Shown piece by piece: positions 51,361 through 59,820 of a stretch of 64,000 nt of DNA; position 1 is the first letter of the stretch, and every line of letters starts with the position of its first letter. Source of the DNA: Burkholderia seminalis DSM 23518 (GTDB lineage Bacteria > Pseudomonadota > Gammaproteobacteria > Burkholderiales > Burkholderiaceae); NCBI RefSeq assembly GCF_902832885.1, contig NZ_CADFDK010000006.1:248001-312000 (forward strand), written 5' to 3'. A program made the position numbers and the translations under genes. Under the pieces are notes generated by a model that had not been told where the DNA came from, ran no database searches, and was given only the letters and a program-made list of their open reading frames with translations.

Positions 51361-53148
51361 ATGAACGCACCACACAAACGCGATTTCGCGCCCATCGAAC
51401 GCCTGCCCGGGATCGCGTTGCTTGCCGCCGGGATCGGCCTGCTCAGCACGCTCGCCGCGTTCGTGCTGTCGAGCCTGATCCACCTGTTCACGAACCTGTT
51501 CTTCTTCCAGCAGCTCTCGTTCGCCGACCGCTCCCCGGCGAACAACACGCTCGGCGCATGGGTGATCGTGATCCCGGTGATCGGCGGGCTGATCGTCGGG
51601 ATGATGGCGCGCTTCGGTTCGCGGAAGATCCGCGGCCACGGCATTCCCGAAGCAATCGAGGCGATCCTGTTCGGCAAGAGCCGCATGTCGCCGAAGGTCG
51701 CGATCCTGAAGCCGCTGTCGTCCGGCGTCGTGATCGGCAGCGGCGGCCCGTTCGGCGCCGAAGGCCCGATCATCATGACGGGCGGCGCACTCGGCTCGCT
51801 GGTCGCGCAACGCGTGCACGTGACCGCCGCCGAGCGCAAGACGCTGCTCGTGGCCGGTGCGGCCGCCGGCATGACGGCCGTGTTCGGCACGCCGGTCGCC
51901 GCGGTGCTGCTCGCGGTCGAGTTGCTGCTGTTCGAATGGCGTCCGCGCAGCTTCCTGCCGGTCGCGCTGGCGTGCGCGGTGGCCGGGTTCGCACGCGCGG
52001 TGTGCTTCGGCGTCGATCCGCTGTTTCCGCTGACGACGGCCGTGCCGACGCCCGTCGCGCTGCTGTCGTGCATCGTCGCCGGCCTGCCGTCGGGCATGCT
52101 CGCGTGCGGCCTGTCGGCGGCGCTCTATCGCGTCGAGGACACCTTCGCGAAGCTGCCTGTGCACTGGATGTGGTGGCCCGCGCTTGGCGCGATCGCGATC
52201 GGCATCGGCGGCTGGCTCGAACCGCGCGCGCTCGGCGTCGGCTACGACGTGATCGGCGATCTGCTTCATCAGCACATCGCGTTGAAGATCGCACTTGCGC
52301 TGCTGGTCGTGAAGGCCGTGATGTGGGTGATCGCGCTCGGCTCGGGCACGTCGGGCGGCGTGCTGGCGCCGCTGCTGATGCTCGGCGCCGGCCTCGGCAC
52401 CGTGCTGTCGCCGATGCTGCCGGGTGGCGATCCGGCGCTGTGGCCGCTCGTATGCATGGCCGCGACGCTCGGTGCCACGCTCGGCGCTCCGCTGACCGCG
52501 ATCGTGTTTGCGTTCGGCCTCACGCACGACGCGAACGCGCTGCTGCCGCTGCTCGCGGCGACGCTCGTCGCGCACGGTTTCTCGACCATCGTGATGAAGC
52601 GTTCGATCATGACGGAGAAGATCGCGCGTCGCGGCTATCACATCTATCGCGAATACGGTGTCGATCCGCTCGAGCGCCATGACATCGGCGAAGTCATGAC
52701 GTCGGCCGACCGGGTCGTCGCGATCGACGGCGCGACGACGCTCGCTACCGTCGAGTCGCGCTACTTCGGCGCGAAGCAGACGCATCGCGCGTACCCGGTC
52801 GTGCAGCACGGCCGCCTGCTCGGCCTCGTCGATCGTGCGACGCTCGATGCGCGGCGCGCAGAGGCAGGCGCCGAGTCGCCGATCTCCGATGCATTCGCCA
52901 ACCGCGTGCCGGCCGTCGCGCTCGCGCACGAAACGTGCCGCGTCGTCGCATCGCGACTCGCGATGCTCGGCCTCGAACGCCTGCCCGTCGTCGACGACGA
53001 GCAATCGCTACGTGTCATCGGCATCGTGTCGCGCAGCGACCTGATCAAGCCCGCGCGCCATCACTTCGACGACGAACAGACGCGCGAGCGCTTCCGCCCC
53101 ATCGTCCCGGTCAACCTGCGCGACGCAGGCACCCGCGAGGCGGGCTGA
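51361..53148 (+). CDS. CLC-family chloride channel/H+ antiporter with CBS domains
   Basis: 595 residues. The CLC core has the three filter motifs: GHGIPEAIEAI (GSGIP region), GSGGPFGAEGPIIMTGGALGS (GxEGP, with the gating Glu) and SGTSGGVLAPLLMLGAG (GxFxP region). VAAVLLAVELLLFEW carries the inner acidic residues of exchanger types. Two C-terminal CBS motifs follow (DIGEVMTSADRVVAIDG; LAHETCRVVASRLAMLGLERLPVVDDE). Bacterial CLCs move Cl- against H+, aiding acid resistance. It lacks the CLC-F fluoride-channel motifs and no fluoride riboswitch is upstream. Co-transcribed with marR. Confidence 0.9.
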   Translation: MNAPHKRDFAPIERLPGIALLAAGIGLLSTLAAFVLSSLIHLFTNLFFFQQLSFADRSPANNTLGAWVIVIPVIGGLIVGMMARFGSRKIRGHGIPEAIEAILFGKSRMSPKVAILKPLSSGVVIGSGGPFGAEGPIIMTGGALGSLVAQRVHVTAAERKTLLVAGAAAGMTAVFGTPVAAVLLAVELLLFEWRPRSFLPVALACAVAGFARAVCFGVDPLFPLTTAVPTPVALLSCIVAGLPSGMLACGLSAALYRVEDTFAKLPVHWMWWPALGAIAIGIGGWLEPRALGVGYDVIGDLLHQHIALKIALALLVVKAVMWVIALGSGTSGGVLAPLLMLGAGLGTVLSPMLPGGDPALWPLVCMAATLGATLGAPLTAIVFAFGLTHDANALLPLLAATLVAHGFSTIVMKRSIMTEKIARRGYHIYREYGVDPLERHDIGEVMTSADRVVAIDGATTLATVESRYFGAKQTHRAYPVVQHGRLLGLVDRATLDARRAEAGAESPISDAFANRVPAVALAHETCRVVASRLAMLGLERLPVVDDEQSLRVIGIVSRSDLIKPARHHFDDEQTRERFRPIVPVNLRDAGTREAG

Positions 53149-53562
53149 TGCCCCCCCGCGTGCTGCATCACATTCGGTCGCGTCCCGCGTTTAAAGTTGG
53201 TTAACAGTTCGACGGGCGAAAGTTTGTCATGATGGTGTCCATGCGACGGGGCCATCAATCAGCCATTCCACTTCGCCATCTGATAAAGAGTCGCGGCACG
53301 GCATGCACGCACATGCCGTTTGCCGCGGCCGTCACGACACCACACGACCGGACCGCGCGCCGACCGGGCAACACATGACGTCGAATCGCAGACGACGCAT
53401 GCCGCATCGCAGCAACGCTGCACAGCACCGGAGCCGCCATTTGGCAAGCGCGTTAACAACTTGTTTCGGAATAGCCGGAACCGTGCTCGCCCGATGCGAT
53501 CTCACTAGCACGCAGTACTACTGCGGATCCCACCTAATCAATCACGACTCGAGGGAGATAAC
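53149..53562. other. Intergenic region before a small secreted protein
   Basis: A 414-bp gap. The GAGGGAGA ribosome site of the next gene lies at its end. Small open frames are not credible genes. An AT-rich stretch near 53190-53205 (TTTAAAGTTGGTTAACA) may hold a promoter. Confidence 0.4.
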
Positions 53563-53898
53563 GTGAACGCGAAATACTTACCGCTCATCGCATTGACCGT
53601 GGCATTTTCTGCTCATGCAGCCGATTCTGCCCTGCAGAACGTGGGACAAAGCCAAAAGCCCGCCGACCAGGTCGCGCAGTGCATCGCCAAGACGTGGGCC
53701 GACAAGTCGCAACAGCAAGTGACGTCGCAGTACGAACTGGCGAACGGCCTCGCCATGGCCGTTTATGCACCGGGCCAGCAGCCGCCGAACGGCGCTGCCG
53801 CCGTGGTGCGCCCGGCCAACGCCGCGAACGCGAAAACCTGGGTCGGTTTCCGCGGCGGCGATGCCTCGTCGGCCGGCGACATCAACGCCTGCCTGTAA
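53563..53898 (+). CDS. Small secreted protein of unknown function
   Basis: 111 residues from a GTG start preceded by an ideal ribosome site (GAGGGAGATAAC). Residues 1-19 (MNAKYLPLIALTVAFSAHA) form a signal peptide with an AHA cleavage site. The mature 92 residues contain QVAQCIAKTWADKSQQQVTSQYELANGLAMAVYAP and end DINACL; the two cysteines could form a disulfide. I do not recognise a named family, though similar small exported proteins are common in Burkholderia. A classical terminator follows immediately. Confidence 0.75.
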   Translation: MNAKYLPLIALTVAFSAHAADSALQNVGQSQKPADQVAQCIAKTWADKSQQQVTSQYELANGLAMAVYAPGQQPPNGAAAVVRPANAANAKTWVGFRGGDASSAGDINACL

Positions 53899-53942
53899 AT
53901 CGAACAGGCGCTCCGGATGGCCTTGCGCCATCCGCTTGCGAC

Positions 53943-53972
53943 AAGCCCCGTTTCGACGGGGCTTTTTCTTTT
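53943..53972 (+). terminator. Rho-independent terminator
   Basis: AAGCCCCG-TTTCGA-CGGGGCTT is followed by TTTCTTTTTC on the + strand, 45 bp after the small secreted protein gene. The hairpin also lies close to the 3' end of the converging ppnP gene and, with AA-rich flanks, may act for it in part. Confidence 0.85.
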
Positions 53973-53986
53973 TCTGCCGCCCGCGC

Positions 53987-54307
53987 TTACAGGTAGCTGC
54001 AGACGTAATCGAGCGTCTCGAGCACTTCGATGTCGAAGCGGCTCTTGCCCGGCACCGAGAACGACTCGCCGGCGCCATAGGTTTGCCATTCGCTGCTGCC
54101 GTCGAGCTTCACGCGGCACTTGCCGGCCTGCACTTCCATCAATTCGGGCGCGTCCGTACCGAAGTTGAGCGCGCACGGCAGGATCACGCCGAGCGTCTTG
54201 CGCGTGCCATCCGGGAAGAGCACGGTATGCGACACGCACTTGCCGTCGAAATAGACGTTCGCGCGCTTGACGACCGATACGTTGTCGAATTGGGTTGCAC
54301 TGGTCAT
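53987..54307 (-). CDS. ppnP: Pyrimidine/purine nucleoside phosphorylase PpnP (DUF1255)
   Basis: 106 residues, a single cupin-like beta-barrel. [54 protein letters not shown] and [30 protein letters not shown] match the PpnP/YaiE family, which phosphorolytically cleaves many nucleosides to free base and ribose-1-phosphate. Length and start ([12 protein letters not shown] 54307) are normal. It stands alone between converging and same-strand genes. Confidence 0.9.
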
Positions 54308-54480
54308 GTGATGCCTCTGATTGCTGGATGCCGGATAGTGATGGATTGGAGGCCGGCCGGAGCGGCGGGCCGGCCGATATCATACCGGCTCGCGCGGCAT
54401 ACGTCGGAACGGCCGGCCGCCGGTCGCTTGTCGGGGTGGTCATCATCAGGATGACTACATGATTGCCGTGGAACTCGGGT

Positions 54481-55383
54481 TCACCGCAACCCCTTGCGCC
54501 GCGCGGAATCGCGCAGGCAGTCGAGCAGCATCGCCGCGGCCGGCGTCAGCGGGCTGTCGCGGCGCGTGACGACCTGTACCGAGACACCCGGCAGCCGCTC
54601 GCGAATCGGCAACACCGCGAGCTGGTCGCGCGCCCACTCGCCCTGCAGCAATTGCTCGGGCATCGATGCGATCAGGTCGCAACCGGTCATCAGGCTGTGT
54701 GCGAGCCCGAAGCTCGGGCATTCGACGACGCGCGCCGGTACCGGCAGCCCGTACGCGACGAATGAATTGAACAACACCTGCGTCGAGCTTTCCGGCGACG
54801 GGTTCATCAGCCAGTCGGCGTCGACGAGATCGGCGAGCGACGTGGCCGACGCGAGCGGATGCCCCTTGCGCGCGACGATCAGCGAGCGGCTCGCGTAAAG
54901 CTCCGCATGGTCGAACTCGGCCGCCAGCAGTTCGGGGACGACGACCGCCACCGCGAAATCGAGCGAGCCGTCGTGCAGGCGCGGCAGCGCGACGCCCGGA
55001 AACCCTTCGACCAGGTTGACGCGCGCCACCGGGAAGCGGTGCCGGAATGCCCGAAACGCGTCGGGCAGGATCGTCACCGCGGCCGCCGGTGTGATCGCCG
55101 CCGACACGGAGCCCGTCATCGCCCCCTGTGCCTGCTCGATGTCGTCGCGGGCGCGCTGCATTTCGGCGACGATCAGCCGCGCGCGCACCTGCAATTGCTG
55201 GCCGAACGCGGTGAGTTGAACGCCGCGCGCGGTACGCACGACGAGCGACACGCCGAGCGCGATCTCGAGTTCCTTGACCGCCTTCGTCAGCGCCGCCGGC
55301 GACACGTTCAGGCGCCGTGCGGCCGCACGGATGCTGCCTTCTTCGGCAACGGTGACGAACGCTTTCAACTGATGGTATTTCAT
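54481..55383 (-). CDS. LysR-family transcriptional regulator
   Basis: 300 residues. HTH: MKYHQLKAFVTVAEEGSIRAAARRLNVSPAALTKAVKELEIALGVSLVVRTARGVQLTAFG, similar to TsaR/AbgR-like regulators. Effector domain: GSVSAAITPAAAVTILPDAFRAFRHRFPVARVNLVEGFPGVALPRLHDGSLDFAVAV. It diverges from the M20 amidohydrolase/MHS transporter pair across 180 bp, which makes it the probable regulator of those genes. Confidence 0.87.
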   Translation of the reverse strand: MKYHQLKAFVTVAEEGSIRAAARRLNVSPAALTKAVKELEIALGVSLVVRTARGVQLTAFGQQLQVRARLIVAEMQRARDDIEQAQGAMTGSVSAAITPAAAVTILPDAFRAFRHRFPVARVNLVEGFPGVALPRLHDGSLDFAVAVVVPELLAAEFDHAELYASRSLIVARKGHPLASATSLADLVDADWLMNPSPESSTQVLFNSFVAYGLPVPARVVECPSFGLAHSLMTGCDLIASMPEQLLQGEWARDQLAVLPIRERLPGVSVQVVTRRDSPLTPAAAMLLDCLRDSARRKGLR

Positions 55384-55563
55384 GGCGGCAACGCGTGATC
55401 CGTGGAAACCCCGTGCATCGCGGCGTTACCGGCTCAGGGTATTCCCGAGCGGCAACCGGTGGTGTGCACCAAAGCAATTTATCAGCTTCTGGTACGCAAA
55501 AGAAATTTATATGCTTGCTCGTCATATACGCGTCAAACGCCCTTCGGCCCCACTGGAGACCCC

Positions 55564-56748
55564 ATGCTGCAAGCCGTGAACCCCGTCATCCCCGGTATCG
55601 CCGCGATCGCCCCCGAGCTGGTCGAGGTGCGCCGCCGCATCCACGCCCATCCCGAGCTCGCGTTCGAAGAGACGCTCACGAGCGACCTCGTCGCCGAGCT
55701 GCTCACCGGCTGGGGCTATGAAGTGCATCGCGGCATCGGCAAGACGGGGGTCGTCGGCGTGCTGCGCGAAGGGCAAGGCACGCGCACGGTCGGGCTGCGC
55801 GCCGACATGGACGCGCTGCCGCTCGCCGAAGCCACGGGCCTGCCGTACGCGAGCCGCCATGCGAACAAGATGCACGCGTGCGGCCATGACGGCCATACCG
55901 CGATGCTGCTGTGCGCGGCGCGTCACCTCGCGGCGACGCGCCAGTTCTCCGGCACGCTGAACCTGATCTTCCAGCCGGCCGAGGAAAACTTCGGCGGCGC
56001 GAAGGCGATGATGGACGACGGCCTGTTCCACCGTTTCCCGTGCGACGCGATCTTCGCGATCCACAACATGCCGGGCCGCGCGGCCGGCGACATGGCCTTC
56101 CGCACCGGCGCCGCGATGGCGTCGGCCGACCGCGTGACGATCACGCTGCGCGGCGTCGGCGGCCACGGCGCGATGCCGCATTTCGCGCGCGATCCGATGT
56201 CGGCCGCGGGCAGCATCATGGTCGCGCTGCAGACGATCGTCGCGCGCGAGGTCGACGCTCAGCAGGCGGCCGTGATCACGGTCGGCAGCGTACAGGCCGG
56301 CGAGACGTTCAACATCATTCCCGAGACCGTCGTGATGAAGCTGTCGGTACGCGCGCTGAACGCCGACGTGCGCGCGCTGCTCGCGCGCCGCATCGAAGCA
56401 CTCGCGAGAGGCCAGGCGGAAAGCTTCGGCGTGAGCGCGGAAGTCGACTACGACTACGGCTACCCGGTGCTCGTCAATCACGCGGAACCGACCGCGTTCG
56501 CGGCCGACATCGCGCGCCAGATGCTCGGCGCCGAACGCGTCGAAACCGAAGCCGCACCGCTGATGGGCAGCGAGGATTTCGCGTTCATGCTCGAAGCGCG
56601 CCCCGGCTGCTACGCGTTCATCGGCAACGGGATCGGCAGCAAGGGCGGCTGCATGGTGCACAACCCCGGCTACGACTTCAACGACGACATCCTCGCGATC
56701 GGCGCCAGCTATTGGGTGCGCGTCGCCGAAGCCTGGCTCGCCGCCTGA
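55564..56748 (+). CDS. M20D-family amidohydrolase (hippurate hydrolase/aminoacylase-like)
   Basis: 394 residues. The M20 metal ligands are evident: RRRIHAHPELAFEE, GLRADMDALPL (Asp), HACGHDGHTAMLL (His-x-Asp-His) and FQPAEENFGG (Glu-Glu), with the dimerisation domain inserted (VGGHGAMPHFARDPMSAAG). The final His is in GGCMVHNPGYDFND. Enzymes of this group hydrolyse N-acyl amino acids such as hippurate, or indole-acetyl amino acids, using Zn or Mn. Pairing with an MHS permease and a divergent LysR suggests uptake and hydrolysis of one acyl-amino-acid substrate. Start ATG 55564; an upstream ATG at 55402 runs through the promoter and is rejected. Confidence 0.87.
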   Translation: MLQAVNPVIPGIAAIAPELVEVRRRIHAHPELAFEETLTSDLVAELLTGWGYEVHRGIGKTGVVGVLREGQGTRTVGLRADMDALPLAEATGLPYASRHANKMHACGHDGHTAMLLCAARHLAATRQFSGTLNLIFQPAEENFGGAKAMMDDGLFHRFPCDAIFAIHNMPGRAAGDMAFRTGAAMASADRVTITLRGVGGHGAMPHFARDPMSAAGSIMVALQTIVAREVDAQQAAVITVGSVQAGETFNIIPETVVMKLSVRALNADVRALLARRIEALARGQAESFGVSAEVDYDYGYPVLVNHAEPTAFAADIARQMLGAERVETEAAPLMGSEDFAFMLEARPGCYAFIGNGIGSKGGCMVHNPGYDFNDDILAIGASYWVRVAEAWLAA

Positions 56749-56790
56749 CGGCCCTTCATCACGCAGTTTCGCGCTTATCGGGGGAACCCC

Positions 56791-58110
56791 ATGGAAACGT
56801 CTGCCCTTCCGTTCGCCGGCACGCCGGTCGATGCCCGCGCCGCCGCGAAGAAACGCCGGCTGATCGCGGCCGCCGCCGTCGGCAACGCGCTCGAGTTCTA
56901 CGACTTCACGGTCTACAGCTTCTTCGCGATCCTGATCGGCAAGCTGTTCTTTCCCGTGCATTCGCCGTTCGGGCAGTTGATGCTCGCGGTCGCGAGCTTC
57001 GGCGTCGGTTTCGTCACGCGTCCGCTCGGCGGGCTCGTGATCGGCATGTACGCCGACCGTGCCGGCCGCAAGAGCGCGATGATCCTCACGCTGCTGCTGA
57101 TGGCGCTCGGCACCGCGACGATCGCGGTTGCACCGACCTTCGCGCAGATCGGCATCGCCGCACCGCTGTTGCTCGTGCTCGCGCGCCTGCTGCAGGGGTT
57201 CGCGTCGGGCGGCGAAGTCGGCGCGTCGACGACGCTGCTGCTCGAGCAGGCGCCGCAGCATCGGCGCGGCTTCTACGCGTCGTTCCAGTTCTCGAGCCAG
57301 GGGCTCGCCGCGCTCGCCGGCGCGCTCACCGGCGTTGCACTGACGTCGACGCTGAACGCCGCGCAACTCGAAAGCTGGGGCTGGCGCGTGCCGTTCATCA
57401 TCGGCACGCTGTTCGTGCCGCTCGGCTACTGGCTGCGCCGCACCGTCGAGGAGGTGCCGGCCGCCGCACCTGCCGCCGCGCACGACGAGCCGGTCGCGTC
57501 GCTGCCGCTCGCCGACGTGCTGCGCCATCACGGCAAGGCAGTGTTCGCGGGCCTCGGCGTGACGATCGGCGGCACATCGATCCACTACATCATCGTGTTC
57601 TACATGGCGATCTACGGCGTGCAGGTGCTGCATCTGCCAACCTGGCTGTCGATGACGGCAGGCTGCGTCGCCGGCGCGATCCTGATGCTCGTGACGCCGA
57701 TCGGTGGCCACCTGTCCGACCTGTTCGGGCGCAACCGGATCGTCTGGTGGACGCGCATCGCGCTGATGGCCGCGATCTACCCGGCGTTCATCGCGCTGAA
57801 CCGCTGGCCGGGCGCCACGTCGCTGCTGTCGATCATCGCCGCGCTGTCGATCGTGCATGCGATCAACATCGGCGCGACGGGGGCCATGCTCGGCGAGTTG
57901 TTCCCGCGTGCGGTGCGGGCGACGGGCGGTGCGCTGGTGTACAGCGTGGGCGTCGCGATCTTCGGCGGCTTCGCGCAATTTTTCGTCACGTGGCTGATCG
58001 CGGCAACCGGGAATCCGAATGCGCCGGCGTGGTATGCGATCGGATGTGGCGCGATGACGTTGCTCGCGATTCGTTGCATGGATGAAAAGGCGGGGAAGGC
58101 GTTGGACTGA
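56791..58110 (+). CDS. MFS transporter, metabolite:H+ symporter (MHS) family
   Basis: 439 residues with 12 helices. The MHS hallmark GNALEFYDFTVYSFFAILIGKLFFP opens the protein, followed by FVTRPLGGLVIGMYADRAGRKSAMI (loop 2) and LLQGFASGGEVGASTTLLLEQAPQHRRGF (motif with Glu). MHS carriers import citrate, dicarboxylates, proline/betaine or similar compounds. It begins 42 bp after the M20 gene and probably imports that enzyme's substrate. A weak GC-rich hairpin followed by TCTTTTC at about 58281-58310 may terminate the transcript. Confidence 0.87.
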   Translation: METSALPFAGTPVDARAAAKKRRLIAAAAVGNALEFYDFTVYSFFAILIGKLFFPVHSPFGQLMLAVASFGVGFVTRPLGGLVIGMYADRAGRKSAMILTLLLMALGTATIAVAPTFAQIGIAAPLLLVLARLLQGFASGGEVGASTTLLLEQAPQHRRGFYASFQFSSQGLAALAGALTGVALTSTLNAAQLESWGWRVPFIIGTLFVPLGYWLRRTVEEVPAAAPAAAHDEPVASLPLADVLRHHGKAVFAGLGVTIGGTSIHYIIVFYMAIYGVQVLHLPTWLSMTAGCVAGAILMLVTPIGGHLSDLFGRNRIVWWTRIALMAAIYPAFIALNRWPGATSLLSIIAALSIVHAINIGATGAMLGELFPRAVRATGGALVYSVGVAIFGGFAQFFVTWLIAATGNPNAPAWYAIGCGAMTLLAIRCMDEKAGKALD

Positions 58111-58346
58111 GCGGTGGGGGGATGCCCGGTGTGTGAAGCGTCATTGACGCCGCGCGCATCGGACATCATTGACCAATACACAACACCACGATCACCCTTT
58201 CGACGACCACACGCACGATCGCCTTCGGCGGGCTCGTGCGGCGAGTGCGCGCAATATCGTAGCGTCACCGATTCCCACAGGCCCCACCGGTTCCGGACGG
58301 GGTCTTTTCGATTCTCCTTCTGCATCGGCCACTCAGGAGAAACGTA

Positions 58347-58740
58347 ATGTCCAACACCGTCTCCCCAAAACGAGCGCTGCTTTCGCTCAACATGCAGGCG
58401 GGATGTTCCACGATTACGCTCGTCCGCATGGCAGCGAACGCTTGCTGGCCAACGTCAACCGGTTGACCTGTCGTGCACACGACGCGAGTGGGTCGATGTT
58501 CGCCGTGAGTCGCACCGGGTCCGCCGGCTCGCCGATCGCTCCCGACTCGCTGTGCCGTTGCCGAAACTTGCGATCGATAAGGCACGCGATATCGTATTCG
58601 ACAAGACCCGATCGAGTTGCTTCGTGGGCACGCGGTCGACATCTGCGAAATCGTGATTCTGGGGGTAAAGACGCAATACTGCATGGACACGCCCGCATCA
58701 ATGGCCAGGTTTCCCACTGCCGTTGTAGCGTCACCCGAGA
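58347..58740 (+). pseudogene. Isochorismatase-family cysteine hydrolase, degraded
   Basis: The DNA still reads as an isochorismatase-like protein, but in pieces. It begins at ATG 58347 with a ribosome site (CAGGAGA): MSNTVSPKRALLSLNMQAG, where functional members have VIDMQ. It then shifts frame to FHDYARPHGSERLLANVNRL, AHDASGSMFAVSRTG and SAGSPIAPDS. It shifts again to LAIDKARDIVFDKTR-SSCFVGTR and again to EIVILGVKTQYCMDT, which holds the family's catalytic cysteine region. At least three frameshifts, substitutions in the active-site Asp motif and probable small deletions mark it as non-functional. It lies between the MHS gene and the converging T6SS module. Confidence 0.75.
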
Positions 58741-58985
58741 CTCGAAATCAGATGACAGCCGCATGTCGCTCGATGACCGTGTCGCGCAACCGGAATGCCG
58801 TCGTCCTTCATCGATTCGTCGCCTTCCTCGATAACGTTCGGCGCCACCTCCGGATGCTGCGGACACGATACGCGGTCGCCTTTACGCGCGACGTAGCGGC
58901 CATCGAATTTCATTGATGATGAACCAGTTTCGACTTTGCCTCCGTGATCAGTGGAATCTCCGATACGAATGATATCAATTGACAT
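58731..58985 (-). CDS. PAAR-domain protein (T6SS spike tip)
   Basis: 84 residues: MSIDIIRIGDSTDHGGKVETGSSSM, FDGRYVARKGDRVSCPQHPEV, and IPVARHGHRATCGCHLISSLG. The spacing of His and Cys (DHGG, CPQHP, HGHRATCGC) is that of PAAR repeats, which fold into a Zn-stabilised cone capping the VgrG trimer. It is the last gene of the minus-strand vgrG-effector-immunity cluster and overlaps the end of the upstream gene by 11 bp. Its 3' end abuts the isochorismatase remnant. Confidence 0.87.
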   Translation of the reverse strand: MSIDIIRIGDSTDHGGKVETGSSSMKFDGRYVARKGDRVSCPQHPEVAPNVIEEGDESMKDDGIPVARHGHRATCGCHLISSLG

Positions 58986-59820
58986 ATCTCTCTTGCGCTC
59001 TCGACGGAATCTTTGAAGCATTACCTGATCTATTCATCAAGTTAACATACCTCTTATATGCTGCACGCCCCTTCTCGACATCCCCCCTGCTCCAGTACGA
59101 ATCGGCAATATTAAGCCACGCAACAGCTCGATTCGGCACAACGGATAACACAGTCAGAAAAACAGGAATGGCCTCATCATCTCGATTATTTAATTGAAGG
59201 GCGTATGCATAATCATTAAGCGACGAAATCAATATATCACGCGTAACTCGATCGTCCAACCAATTTTTCTGGTATGCCTCAGCATACGGGGCGAGAACTT
59301 TAGCAGCATCTTTAGGACGATCATTTTTCAAAAAAAGAAGAGCCTCTTGATGAACCATATCAAGATAATAAGCATACTTTTCCCTTAAACCACCCCCTTC
59401 CGTTACTATTTTATAATTTCCAGTGAAATCTATATCATCCGCACATATCCCCGCAACGTTTGCATCCATTACTTCAATAATTGACTTTTTTACCCTTGCA
59501 AAGACACGATGACCCGCAACACTCTTCTCGCCAATATTCGCAATTCCGTTGTGAATAGGCGCGAACTCTCCATCAAGAGAGTCACTCTTTAACTTTATCT
59601 CTCTAGATTTAACGTAACAATCCGCCGAAGTAGATGCACCGGCTGGCGGGGCGCCACCTGATAGCGTTAACGTATACAGGTCATCAACTTTGACCAGGGC
59701 CGCATCCGCTCCTTGAGTTTCATAAAATTTGACAAAACCCTCGGAGTGCGCAAGCAGTGTTGTGAAAGTGAAAAATCCACCAATAGATAAATTAATAATC
59801 TTTTTCATTAGCAAGCTCAT
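58975..59820 (-). CDS. Exported TPR-containing protein, candidate T6SS immunity protein
   Basis: 281 residues, markedly AT-rich compared with the rest of the window. An N-terminal signal (MKKIINLSIGGFFTFTTLLAHSEG) directs it to the periplasm. The C-terminal third contains TPR-like helices (ALLFLKNDRPKDAAKVLAPYAEAYQKN; NDYAYALQLNNRDDEAIPVFLTVLSVVPNRAVAWLNIADSYWSRGDVEKGRAAYKRYVNL). The start overlaps the end of the effector gene by 29 bp (ATG 59820; ATG 59808 also possible). A periplasmic product coupled to a cell-wall-targeting effector fits a cognate immunity role, which is inference. Confidence 0.7.
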   Translation of the reverse strand: MSLLMKKIINLSIGGFFTFTTLLAHSEGFVKFYETQGADAALVKVDDLYTLTLSGGAPPAGASTSADCYVKSREIKLKSDSLDGEFAPIHNGIANIGEKSVAGHRVFARVKKSIIEVMDANVAGICADDIDFTGNYKIVTEGGGLREKYAYYLDMVHQEALLFLKNDRPKDAAKVLAPYAEAYQKNWLDDRVTRDILISSLNDYAYALQLNNRDDEAIPVFLTVLSVVPNRAVAWLNIADSYWSRGDVEKGRAAYKRYVNLMNRSGNASKIPSRAQERYVN

